DNA of 22,255 nt from an uncultured Desulfarculaceae bacterium (lineage in GTDB: Bacteria; Desulfobacterota; Desulfarculia; Desulfarculales; Desulfarculaceae). Position 1 is the stretch's first letter, and the number at the start of each line of letters is the position of its first letter. The stretch covers positions 1-22,255 of the forward strand of contig CALERA010000141.1 of NCBI GenBank assembly GCA_937908275.1. Reading direction: 5' to 3'. Positions 5,972 through 13,741 of this stretch are shown here, in pieces. The notes beneath the pieces were generated by a model. The model was not told where the DNA came from. It worked only from the letters and a program-made list of their open reading frames with translations, and ran no database searches. The position numbers and the translations under genes were made by a program.

Positions 5972-7480
5972 GTGGAAACTTTAGAGCTCGTTGTGTACGG
6001 ATTCCAGGTGGCCCTGTCGTTTCACAACATCGTGGCCTGTTTCGTGGGCGCGCTGTTGGGCACCTTGGTGGGAGTGCTCCCGGGCCTGGGACCGGTGGCG
6101 ACCATCTCCATCCTGTTGCCGATCACGCTGAGCATGGAGCCGGTGACGGCCATCATCATGCTGGCGGGCATCTACTACGGCGCCCAGTATGGCGGCTCCA
6201 TAACCTCCATCCTGATCAACGTGCCCGGCGAAGCCACCACCGTGGTCACCTGCATCGAGGGCCACCAGATGGCCCTCCAGGGCCGGGCCGGACCGGCGTT
6301 GGGCATTTCCGCCATTGGCTCATTCATTGGCGGGACCCTCTCCCTGGTGGGGATCATGTTCCTGGCGGCGCCGCTGGCCAGTTTCGCCCTCAAGTTCGGC
6401 CCCCCGGAGTTCACGGCCTTGATCTTCCTGGCCATCACCCTCATCACCAGCATGGCGGTGGGTTCGCCGATCAAGGGCCTGGCCACCGCCGCGCTGGGCA
6501 TGCTGACCGGGGTGGTGGGCATGGACCTGGGCTCCGGGGTGCCGCGCTTCACCTTCGGCATCCGCGCCTTGTACGACGGCGTGGGCCTGGTGCCGGTGAT
6601 CATGGGCCTGTTCGGCATCGGGGAGATTCTGACCAACGTCGAGGAGAAGAGCGCTCCGGACATCATCAAAACCAAGCTCAACCACATCTGGCCCACCCGC
6701 ACGGACTGGCTGCAAAGCCGCCTGCCGATCTTGCGCGGCACGGTGGTGGGCTTTTTCCTGGGCCTGATCCCCGGGGGCGGGGCCCTGATCTCCACCTTCG
6801 CTTCCTACACCCTGGAGAAAAAGATCTCCCGCCACCCGGAAAAGTTCGGTCATGGCGCCATCGAGGGCCTGGCCGGCCCTGAAACCGCCAACAACACCGG
6901 CGCCCAGGCCTCCTTCGTGCCCATGCTGTCCCTGGGGCTTCCCTCCAACGTGGTGACCGCCATCCTCATCGGGGCCCTGGTCATCCATGGGGTGGAGCCC
7001 GGCCCGTTGATGATCAGCACCAACCCGGACATTTTCTGGGGCGTGCTGGTGAGCATGTACATCGGCAACGTCATGCTCCTGATCCTGAACCTGCCCCTGA
7101 TCGCCTTGTGGGTCCAGATCCTGCGCATCCCCTACAAGCTGCTGCTGCCGCTGATCATGCTCTTCTGCCTGGTGGGGGTCTACAGCACCAACCTCAACAT
7201 CTTCGACGTGTTCGTGATGATCTTCTTCGGCATCGTGGGCTACCTGATGCACAAGTTCCACTACGAGCCGGCGCCCTTCGTGATGGGCCTGGTCCTGTGT
7301 CCCATCTTCGAAAACGCCTTCCGCCAGAGCCTGAGCCTGTCGGACGGGTCCTTTTTGATCTTCTTTAATAGGCCGATCTCCGCGGTGCTGATGATTTGCG
7401 GGCTCTGCTTACTGGCCAGCTACCTGCTGCCGTGGTGCCGCCGCAAGATCAAGGTCCTGCAAGAGAACGCCTGCGATTAA
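5972..7480 (+). CDS. tctA: TTT-family large permease subunit TctA, cluster 1
   Basis: A 502-residue permease with about twelve membrane segments, which carries the substrate with a cation gradient. Seen: the family signature GTLVGVLPGLGP near residues 30-41, the long conserved AGIYYGAQYGGSITSIL-NVPGEA stretch, RAGPALGI, and the second signature GLIPGGGALIS. Length is standard. The start is GTG with AAGG a few bases upstream. It is very like the TctA at 19875-21380 across the whole length, so the two transporters are paralogues of one subfamily with different binding proteins. The amidohydrolase gene follows after 29 bases. Confidence 0.95.
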   Translation: METLELVVYGFQVALSFHNIVACFVGALLGTLVGVLPGLGPVATISILLPITLSMEPVTAIIMLAGIYYGAQYGGSITSILINVPGEATTVVTCIEGHQMALQGRAGPALGISAIGSFIGGTLSLVGIMFLAAPLASFALKFGPPEFTALIFLAITLITSMAVGSPIKGLATAALGMLTGVVGMDLGSGVPRFTFGIRALYDGVGLVPVIMGLFGIGEILTNVEEKSAPDIIKTKLNHIWPTRTDWLQSRLPILRGTVVGFFLGLIPGGGALISTFASYTLEKKISRHPEKFGHGAIEGLAGPETANNTGAQASFVPMLSLGLPSNVVTAILIGALVIHGVEPGPLMISTNPDIFWGVLVSMYIGNVMLLILNLPLIALWVQILRIPYKLLLPLIMLFCLVGVYSTNLNIFDVFVMIFFGIVGYLMHKFHYEPAPFVMGLVLCPIFENAFRQSLSLSDGSFLIFFNRPISAVLMICGLCLLASYLLPWCRRKIKVLQENACD

Positions 7481-7509
7481 ACCCTAGTGAAGTTTTGGGA
7501 GGCAATTTA

Positions 7510-8664
7510 ATGATCACCATCATCAGGGGTGCCCGGGTCTACTCACCGGAGGACTTGGGAGTCCAGGACGTTCTGGTCGTCGGCAAGCAGATTCACGGCG
7601 TGGGCGGGGATTACGATCTCTGGGCCAAACTGCCGGACGCGGTGGAGATCGACGCCCACGGCAAGCTGCTGGTGCCAGGCTTCATCGATTCCCACGTCCA
7701 CATCCTGGGCGGCGGCGGCGCGGCCGGTTTCGGCAGCCGCGGTCCGGAGACCAGCTTCAGCGAGACGGTGCTGGCCGGCACCACCACGGTGGTGGGCGTG
7801 GTGGGCGTGGACCAGGAAGGCCGCGACCTGAAGACCCTCTACGCCAAGACCAAGAGCCTGGAGTTCCGGGGCATCACCGCCAAGATGTTCACCTGCGGCT
7901 TCGACACCGAAGTGACCATCACCGGCAGCATCAAGAGCGACATCTACCTGATCGACAACGTCATCGGGGCCAAGTGCTGCGTCTCGGACCGCCGGGGCGC
8001 CCAGACCACCCTCGACGAGCTCAAGAAGGCCATGGCCAACGCCGCCCTGGGCGGCTTGCTGGCGCGCAAGGCCGGGGTGCTGCACATCCACATGGGCGAC
8101 AACCCCAGCGGCCTGACCCCGGTCATGCAGGCCCAGGAAGAGACCGGGGTGCTCATCAAGTGCGTGGTGCCCACCCACATCAACCGCAACGAGGTGCTGA
8201 TGGAGCAGGGCCTGGCCTGGGCCGCCAAGGGCGGCGTCCTGGACCTGACCCCCTGCATCTATCCCCCGGACTTCAAGCGGGCCACCAAGACCGCCAAGGC
8301 GGTGGTCGATCTGCGCAAGGCCGGGGTGCCCATCGAGCAGATCACCATCAGCACCGACGCCAACGGGGTTCACACCATCCACGGCTTCGCCCGCATGGCC
8401 CGCAACCCCATGGACCTCATGTACAAGGAGTTCCTGGACCTGATCCAGGGCGAGGGCGTCTCCATGACCGACTCCCTCAAGTGCGTGGCCAGCAACGTGG
8501 CCCGGGTGCTGCGCCTGGAGGACAAGGGACGGATCGCGCCGGGCGCCGACGCCGACCTCATGCTCCTGAATCCGGACAGACTGGAGATCAAGATGGTCAT
8601 GGCCCTGGGCGTGAAGCTGGCGGAGGACGGACGCCTGGTGAACCCGCCCCCCCTGGACGTTTAG
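7510..8664 (+). CDS. Amidohydrolase of the isoaspartyl dipeptidase (IadA) family, altered substrate pocket
   Basis: A 384-residue metal-dependent amidohydrolase with a TIM barrel and a small beta domain. Compared from memory with E. coli IadA (390 residues), the catalytic centre is complete: H62 and H64 (DSHVHILGGGG), K155 (carboxylated lysine, GAKC), H194 (HIHMGD), H223 (THINRN) and D283 (STDANG). Both arginines that bind substrate carboxylate in IadA are present (R162, R226). Three other substrate residues differ: IadA Glu77, Tyr137 and Ser289 correspond to A71, F131 and V287 here. I therefore infer a hydrolase for an amide, cyclic imide or N-acyl compound that is not an ordinary isoaspartyl dipeptide. 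The start ATG has GGGAGG seven bases upstream. It lies directly after TctA, so its substrate is probably the imported compound or a derivative. Confidence 0.85.
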   Translation: MITIIRGARVYSPEDLGVQDVLVVGKQIHGVGGDYDLWAKLPDAVEIDAHGKLLVPGFIDSHVHILGGGGAAGFGSRGPETSFSETVLAGTTTVVGVVGVDQEGRDLKTLYAKTKSLEFRGITAKMFTCGFDTEVTITGSIKSDIYLIDNVIGAKCCVSDRRGAQTTLDELKKAMANAALGGLLARKAGVLHIHMGDNPSGLTPVMQAQEETGVLIKCVVPTHINRNEVLMEQGLAWAAKGGVLDLTPCIYPPDFKRATKTAKAVVDLRKAGVPIEQITISTDANGVHTIHGFARMARNPMDLMYKEFLDLIQGEGVSMTDSLKCVASNVARVLRLEDKGRIAPGADADLMLLNPDRLEIKMVMALGVKLAEDGRLVNPPPLDV

Positions 8665-8740
8665 GCACGGTTCTTTCACGGGCGCCCGCGCCCGAGCTCA
8701 AACAAACGCATCCTTTGAACCATCAGGAGGTATCTTCGCA

Positions 8741-9649
8741 ATGAGCCAGATCAGCAAACCGGGTGGGACCTACACCATCTTGCCCCTGCCCTTCAGCCAG
8801 AACTTCGAGATCAAGGAAGACGTCCTGGCCCAGGCCATCGACTGGGCCGTGAGCGTGGGCGCCCAGGGCGTGGTGGCCACCGGCTCGGTGGGCGAGTTCT
8901 CCCACCTGACCGAGGCCGAGCGCAAGCGCGTGATGGAAGTCAGCATCGCCCAGATCCGCAAGAACCCGGGCACCAAGGCGGTGGCCATGACCGCGGCGGC
9001 GGGCACCCTGGAGACCATCACCTGGACCAAGCTGGCCAAGGACATGGGCTACGACTACGCCCTGATCGTCCCCCCCTATTACTGGAAGGTGGGCGACGAC
9101 GAGGTGTTCCGTCACTACCAGATGATCAGCGAGGCCACCGACATCCCGTTGATCGTCTACAACAACCCCATCACCTCCAAGTTCAAGATCTCGGTGCCCT
9201 TCGCCAAGCGGCTGGCGGACCTCCCCACCGTGGTGGGCATGAAGGAGATGAGCCATGACATGGCCTACCTCATGTCCATGTACGAGACGGTGGGCGGCGA
9301 GATCAGCATGATGCAGACCTTCCGGGTGTACCTGATGGGCCTGATGCTGGGCGCCGCCGGCGGCTCCATCACCTCCTTCGGTCTGCCGGCCTGCGTGAAG
9401 ATCAACGAGCTCTACGCCAAGGGCGACCTGGCTGGCGCGGTCAAGATCCAGCAGGCCCTGAACAAGCTGTTCAAGGGCTCCACCGAGGGCTCCGGGGTGC
9501 TGGGCCGCATCAAGACCGCCTGCTCCCTGGTGGCCGGCCTGGACTTCGGCCCGCCCCGCCCGCCCTACATCACCCCCGAGGGCAAGGAGCTGGACATCCT
9601 GAAGGCCAACCTGGACCACCTGAACGAGACCATGGCCGCGGTGAAATAA
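8741..9649 (+). CDS. DapA/N-acetylneuraminate lyase family aldolase or lyase, not lysine-pathway DapA
   Basis: A 302-residue class I TIM-barrel enzyme that forms a Schiff base with a 2-oxo acid, usually pyruvate. Seen: Schiff-base lysine K168 (VVGMKEMS), catalytic tyrosine Y140 (IVYNNP), and the carboxylate-binding loop GSVGE at 48-52 (GTTGE in DapA). In DapA the YNVPSR motif supplies Arg138, which holds aspartate semialdehyde; here the stretch is YNNPITS, with threonine in that place. This makes dihydrodipicolinate synthesis unlikely and a catabolic retro-aldol or dehydratase reaction more likely. Strong ribosome site AGGAGG (8725-8730). Its position between an amidohydrolase and an aldehyde dehydrogenase fits cleavage to pyruvate plus an aldehyde; the actual substrate is unknown. 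Confidence 0.88.
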   Translation: MSQISKPGGTYTILPLPFSQNFEIKEDVLAQAIDWAVSVGAQGVVATGSVGEFSHLTEAERKRVMEVSIAQIRKNPGTKAVAMTAAAGTLETITWTKLAKDMGYDYALIVPPYYWKVGDDEVFRHYQMISEATDIPLIVYNNPITSKFKISVPFAKRLADLPTVVGMKEMSHDMAYLMSMYETVGGEISMMQTFRVYLMGLMLGAAGGSITSFGLPACVKINELYAKGDLAGAVKIQQALNKLFKGSTEGSGVLGRIKTACSLVAGLDFGPPRPPYITPEGKELDILKANLDHLNETMAAVK

Positions 9650-9678
9650 AACCTGTCCTGGGATCCTGGCATCGAAAA

Positions 9679-9751
9679 GGGAAGCTCCGCCTAGGCTCGC
9701 CGCTTTGACCACCTCCGCGCGTCACCATCCAGCCCGCAGGCGGGGCTTCCC
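9679..9751. repeat. Long-loop inverted repeat between the DapA-family and flavoprotein genes
   Basis: Arms GGGAAGCTCCGCCT (9679-9692) and AGGCGGGGCTTCCC (9738-9751) are complementary at 13 of 14 positions across a 45-base loop. Only a short weak T-stretch follows (ATTTCTC), so it is a doubtful terminator. It may protect the upstream mRNA end or reduce read-through into the flavoprotein gene. Confidence 0.5.
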
Positions 9752-9834
9752 ATTTCTCAACCACCCCTCGGGCCGCCCGGCCTGGGTCCGGGACGGGGCC
9801 TTTGCCGCCCCGCCCGCGTCAGAGGATGTCAACC

Positions 9835-11793
9835 GTGCGGTATCCGCGTCTGTTCCAGCCGGGTCGCATCGGCCAGGTGGAGATCAACAACCGCCTGGTC
9901 ATGGCCCCCATGGGAACCCCCGCCCTCACCGGATGGCGGGGCACCTTCAGCGACCGGCTCATGGACTACTACGAGCGCCGGGCCCAGGGCGGGGTTGGCC
10001 TGATCATCACCGGGGTGAGCCTGGTGGATGCCAGGGTGGAGCCCTGGGAGACGGACGGCGAGCCGTCCCTGGTCTGCTTTGACCAGGCCTGGAAGGCGCG
10101 CAACTTCCTCCAGCTCACCGAGCGGGTCCACGATCACGGAACCAGGATCTTCGCCCAGCTCAGCGCCGGTTTCGGGCGGGTCCTGCCCAAGCGCATCCTG
10201 AACCGGCCGGGGGTGGAGCCCTTGGCCCCCTCGCCGATGCCGGCCTTCTGGCGTCCGGAGATCATGGCCCGGGAGATGCGCCTGGAAGAGATTCAGGCTT
10301 TGGTGGAAGCCTGCGGGCGGGCGGCCCAGGTGGCCCGGATGAGCGGCTTCGACGGGGTGGAGCTGCACGGTCACGAAGGCTATCTGCTGGACCAGTTCAT
10401 GACGCCCCTGTGGAACCGCAGGACGGATCAATACGGCGGCAGCTACGCCAACCGCATGCGCTTCGCCCTGGAGTGCATCGCCAGCATCCGGCGGGCGGCG
10501 GGCGAGGATTTCCCCATCTCCTACCGCATCGGCGTCGAGCACAAGCTGCCGGGGGGACGCCAGCGGGAAGAGGGCCTGCGCATCCTCCAGGACCTGGAGC
10601 GGGCTGGGGTGCAGGCCCTGCACGTGGACGCCGGTTGCTATGACAACTGGCACTGGCCCCATCCGCCCTTGTATCAACCGCCGGGCTGCATGGTGGACAT
10701 GGCCGCGGCGGCGCGCCCCCTGGTCGGATTGCCGGTGATCACCGTGGGCCGCCTGGGCTATCCCGCCCTGGCCGAGCGCGTCTTGGCCGAAGGCGTCGCC
10801 GATTTCGTGGCCATCGGCCGCCCCCTGCTGGCCGATCCTGATTTCGCCCACAAGGCGCGGCGGGGCGGGGAGCAGGACATCTGCCCGTGCATCGGCTGCC
10901 ATGAGTGCATGCACCGCATGCACCTGGGCCAGTCGATCAGCTGCGCGGTCAATCCGGAGTGCGGAGACGAGGCGCGCCTGAAGCTGACCAGGGCCGAGCG
11001 CAGCAAAAAAGTTTTGGTCATCGGTGGCGGTCTGGCCGGCATGGAGGCGGCCCGGGTCTGCGCCCTGCGCGGTCACCAGGTCAGCCTGCACGAACGATCC
11101 AGCCGCCTGGGCGGGGTCCTGAACCTGGCCGGGGCCAGCCAATTCAAGAAAGACCTGCTGGACTTGCTGGAGTTCAAGCGACGGCAGCTGGCGGACCTGC
11201 CCGGCCTGAGCCTGCACCTGAACAGCGAGGCCACCATCGCCACCATCCAGGCCGAAAAGCCGGAAGCGGTCTTCCTGGCCACCGGATCAGCGCCCCTGCG
11301 CCAGGCGCCCATACCCGGCCTGGCCGACACCCCGGTGCTCCTGCCGGACGAGGTCTACGCCGGCGCGGATCTGGCGGGCGACAAGGTGGTGATCATTGGC
11401 GGAGGGGCGGTGGGCTGCGAGCTGGCCTGGCATCTGGCGGAAAAGGGCAAGCGGGTCACGGTGGTGGAGATGCTGCCCCAGGCCGCCGCGGACCTTTTCA
11501 TGGCCAACCGGGCCATGCTCCTGGAGCAACTGGGCCAGGCCGGCGTGGAACTGCTCACCAGCGCGACCGTGACCGGCCTGACGCCAGGCCAGGTGCAGGT
11601 TTCCGGCCAGGCTGGCCCCCTGACCCTGGCCGCCGACAGCATCATCCTGGCGATTGGCCGGCGATCCGAGAACCAGTTGCACCAGGCGATTCTGGCCCTG
11701 GTGGACGAGGTGTTCGTGGTGGGGGATTGCCGCTCCCCCCGCAAGGTCAAGGACGCGATTTGGGAGGCCTATAAAACCGCCCGGGTGATCTGA
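9835..11793 (+). CDS. FMN/FAD/[4Fe-4S] oxidoreductase, trimethylamine dehydrogenase / 2,4-dienoyl-CoA reductase type
   Basis: A 652-residue multidomain flavoprotein. Domains in order: an old-yellow-enzyme FMN barrel (about 1-340; LFQPGRIGQVEINNRLVMAPM, and GYLLDQFMTPLWNRRTDQYGGS at 182-203), a [4Fe-4S] site at C352, C355, C358 and C370 (C-x2-C-x2-C-x11-C), then an FAD domain (VLVIGGGLAGMEAA, 393-406) with an inserted NAD(P) domain (VVIIGGGAVGCEL, 518-530). The C-terminus carries VFVVGDC. Relatives reduce C=C bonds of enoyl compounds or oxidise amines. The cysteine that covalently holds FMN in trimethylamine dehydrogenase is absent (APMG in place of PHCI), so a reductase role is as likely as amine oxidation. 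I chose GTG 9835 because AGAGGA lies eight bases upstream and the protein then begins in the family manner; ATG 9826 overlaps that ribosome site. Confidence 0.9.
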   Translation: MRYPRLFQPGRIGQVEINNRLVMAPMGTPALTGWRGTFSDRLMDYYERRAQGGVGLIITGVSLVDARVEPWETDGEPSLVCFDQAWKARNFLQLTERVHDHGTRIFAQLSAGFGRVLPKRILNRPGVEPLAPSPMPAFWRPEIMAREMRLEEIQALVEACGRAAQVARMSGFDGVELHGHEGYLLDQFMTPLWNRRTDQYGGSYANRMRFALECIASIRRAAGEDFPISYRIGVEHKLPGGRQREEGLRILQDLERAGVQALHVDAGCYDNWHWPHPPLYQPPGCMVDMAAAARPLVGLPVITVGRLGYPALAERVLAEGVADFVAIGRPLLADPDFAHKARRGGEQDICPCIGCHECMHRMHLGQSISCAVNPECGDEARLKLTRAERSKKVLVIGGGLAGMEAARVCALRGHQVSLHERSSRLGGVLNLAGASQFKKDLLDLLEFKRRQLADLPGLSLHLNSEATIATIQAEKPEAVFLATGSAPLRQAPIPGLADTPVLLPDEVYAGADLAGDKVVIIGGGAVGCELAWHLAEKGKRVTVVEMLPQAAADLFMANRAMLLEQLGQAGVELLTSATVTGLTPGQVQVSGQAGPLTLAADSIILAIGRRSENQLHQAILALVDEVFVVGDCRSPRKVKDAIWEAYKTARVI

Positions 11794-12136
11794 TCGCCCG
11801 GACGCGGTCTTTATCCCGCAACAGATGACCGCGACCAAACAGCGATGAGCACCGCATGTTCAACCTGGAAGCGATCCTGATGGATCACGCCGACCATAAC
11901 CAGACCTGGCGGCGGTTTCCGGTCACCGTCTTGCCTCGGCTGGCGCTTGCCAAGAGCGCCGACAGGATGCTGGCCGGGGCGGCCCCCTGGCCAGCATGTC
12001 ATCCACCTCGTTCCGCAAGATGCCCTGAACATTGCCGGGCCGGAGGCCAAGCCGCCAAACCCGGGGCCGGTCCTGCACCGCGAGGACGTTTTCATAAAGT
12101 CAAACCAGGCAACCCGCCAAGCACGGAGAGATAGTC
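11794..12136. other. 343-base gap between flavoprotein and aldehyde dehydrogenase genes
   Basis: No confident gene. A plus-strand frame from ATG 11856 looks protein-like for its first ~40 codons (MFNLEAILMDHADHNQTW…), then turns proline/arginine-rich. The neighbouring frame becomes protein-like from about 11990 to 12120 (…HVIHLVPQDALNIAGPEAK…). This pattern would fit a small gene broken by one frameshift around 11960-11990, either decay or a sequencing error. I do not recognise the product. The ribosome site for the next gene (GGAGA) ends the gap. Confidence 0.3.
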
Positions 12137-13627
12137 ATGGCCATCCTGCCAGAGGTTAAGAAGCACTACGGTCGTCTCAAGCTGCTCATCAACGGCGAAT
12201 GGGTCGAGTCCCAGTCCGGTCAGGTCAGCCAGACCACCAACCCGGCCACCGGGGAGGTGATCGCCGAGTTCCCCACCGCCACCAAGGCCGAGGCCCGGGC
12301 GGCGGTGGAGGCGGCGGCCGGAGCCTTCCCCGCCCTCAAGCGCATCGCCCTGCGGGAGCGGGCCCGCATGCTCTTTGACATGCGTCAACGCTACGAAGAG
12401 CACCAGGACGAACTGTGCCGGGTCCTGAGCCAGGACCATGGCCGCACCATCAAGGAAGCCGAAGGCTCGGTGCGGCGTTGCATCGAGAACATCGAATCCG
12501 CCTGCACGGCGGCCTATGGCCTGGCGGCGCGCAACGAGCACCTGGACAACCTGGCCAACGGCATCGACATGTGGCTGACCTGGGAGCCGCTGGGGGCCTT
12601 CCTCATCGTCACCCCCGGCAACATCCCCATGCACGCCTGGAGCTCCTTCGTGCCCTACGCCCTGGCGGCGGGTTGCCCGGTGGTGGTCAGCCCCTCCCGC
12701 CAGGACCCGGTGGCCGCAGAGTACATGACCAGGGTGGCCCTGGAGGCGGGCTTCCCGGCCGGGTCCATCAACCTGATCCATGGCGGCCGCGAGGTGAACA
12801 GCTTCATCCTGGAGCAGCCGGAGATCGAGGGCGTGGGCTTCATCGGCTCCACCTCCGCCGGCCTGGAATTGTTCGCCCAGTGCGGGCGGCTGGGCAAGAC
12901 CAGCTCCCTGAACGGCAATGGCAAGAACACGGTGGTGGTGATGCCCGACGCGGACCTGGAGTCCTGCCCGGCCTATCTCCGGCAGGGCTGCTTTGGCATG
13001 ACCGGGCAGCGCTGCCTGGGCTCGGACAACGTGGTGGTCATCGGCGACCGGACCCGCTACCAGGCGGTGAAGGAAGCGGTGAAGGCCAACGCCGCGGCCA
13101 TGAAGCTGGGCTATGGCCTGGACGAGAGCGTGACCATGGGTCCCTACACCACCGCCGGCGGCAGGGACAAGGTCCTGGCCTGGATCGACAAGGGCCTGGC
13201 CGAGGGCGCCAAGATGGTGCTGGACGGCCGCACCATGCTGCCCCCCGACTACCCCAACGGCTACTTCCTGGGACCCACCTTGCTGGAGGACGCCCACATC
13301 GACATGGAAATCTGCCGGGAAGAGGCTTTTGGCGCGGTGGCCGCCCTGATCCGGGCCGACAGCCTGGAGCAGGTCATCGACTGGATCAACACCAAGACCG
13401 ATCTGGGACACAGCGCCTGCATCATGACCAGCAGCGGGGCCAACGCCCGCCTGTTCGCCCGCGAGGTGAACGTGGGCAACGTGGGGATCAACGTGGGAGT
13501 GCCCCAGCCCTTCGCCTTCTTCCCCCTGGGCTCCAAGCGCAAGTCCTTCCTGGGCGCGGCCAAGTCGCGCCTGGCCTCCATGCGCCTGTTCCTGGACGAG
13601 AAGACCTTCACCGCCCGCTGGGCCTGA
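12137..13627 (+). CDS. CoA-acylating aldehyde dehydrogenase, methylmalonate-semialdehyde dehydrogenase (MmsA)-like
   Basis: A 496-residue NAD(P)-dependent aldehyde dehydrogenase. Seen: the MmsA-type opening LLINGEWVES…NPATGEVIAE, catalytic cysteine C293 (GMTGQRCLG), EGSVRRCIENIESAC (compare EGDVxRGLQVVEHAC in MmsA), EEAFGAV and NVGNVGINVGVPQP near the end. The general-base glutamate of hydrolytic aldehyde dehydrogenases (ELGGK) is replaced by N259, as in MmsA. This predicts thioester transfer to CoA, giving an acyl-CoA from a semialdehyde such as malonate or methylmalonate semialdehyde. Odd: the cofactor-site motif KPSE reads SPSR (185-188), losing the conserved lysine. It would act downstream of the DapA-family lyase. 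A hairpin terminator-like element follows the gene. Confidence 0.88.
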   Translation: MAILPEVKKHYGRLKLLINGEWVESQSGQVSQTTNPATGEVIAEFPTATKAEARAAVEAAAGAFPALKRIALRERARMLFDMRQRYEEHQDELCRVLSQDHGRTIKEAEGSVRRCIENIESACTAAYGLAARNEHLDNLANGIDMWLTWEPLGAFLIVTPGNIPMHAWSSFVPYALAAGCPVVVSPSRQDPVAAEYMTRVALEAGFPAGSINLIHGGREVNSFILEQPEIEGVGFIGSTSAGLELFAQCGRLGKTSSLNGNGKNTVVVMPDADLESCPAYLRQGCFGMTGQRCLGSDNVVVIGDRTRYQAVKEAVKANAAAMKLGYGLDESVTMGPYTTAGGRDKVLAWIDKGLAEGAKMVLDGRTMLPPDYPNGYFLGPTLLEDAHIDMEICREEAFGAVAALIRADSLEQVIDWINTKTDLGHSACIMTSSGANARLFAREVNVGNVGINVGVPQPFAFFPLGSKRKSFLGAAKSRLASMRLFLDEKTFTARWA

Positions 13628-13641
13628 TCGGCCCAGCAGGA

Positions 13642-13659
13642 GCGACCCGCCAGGGTCGC
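13642..13659. repeat. Short perfect hairpin after the aldehyde dehydrogenase gene
   Basis: GCGACCC-gcca-GGGTCGC, a seven-base perfect stem with a four-base loop, no T-run. It stands 16 bases upstream of the larger terminator-like hairpin; the pair may form one attenuating or mRNA-stabilising structure. Confidence 0.55.
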
Positions 13660-13674
13660 AAGGCGCGCGTCAGT

Positions 13675-13714
13675 CCGTTGCGGCCAGCCTGAGGGCGGCC
13701 GCAACGGTCGTTTT
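13675..13714 (+). terminator. Terminator or attenuator between the aldehyde dehydrogenase and deacylase genes
   Basis: An eleven-base perfect stem CCGTTGCGGCC (13675-13685) / GGCCGCAACGG (13697-13707), an 11-base loop that can fold further, and the tail TCGTTTT to 13714. The T-run is short, so termination may be partial. The deacylase start is only 28 bases downstream, leaving no room for a separate promoter; attenuated read-through is the simplest reading. Confidence 0.6.
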
Positions 13715-13741
13715 AACCACGAGGAGCGACGAGCGGAAACC

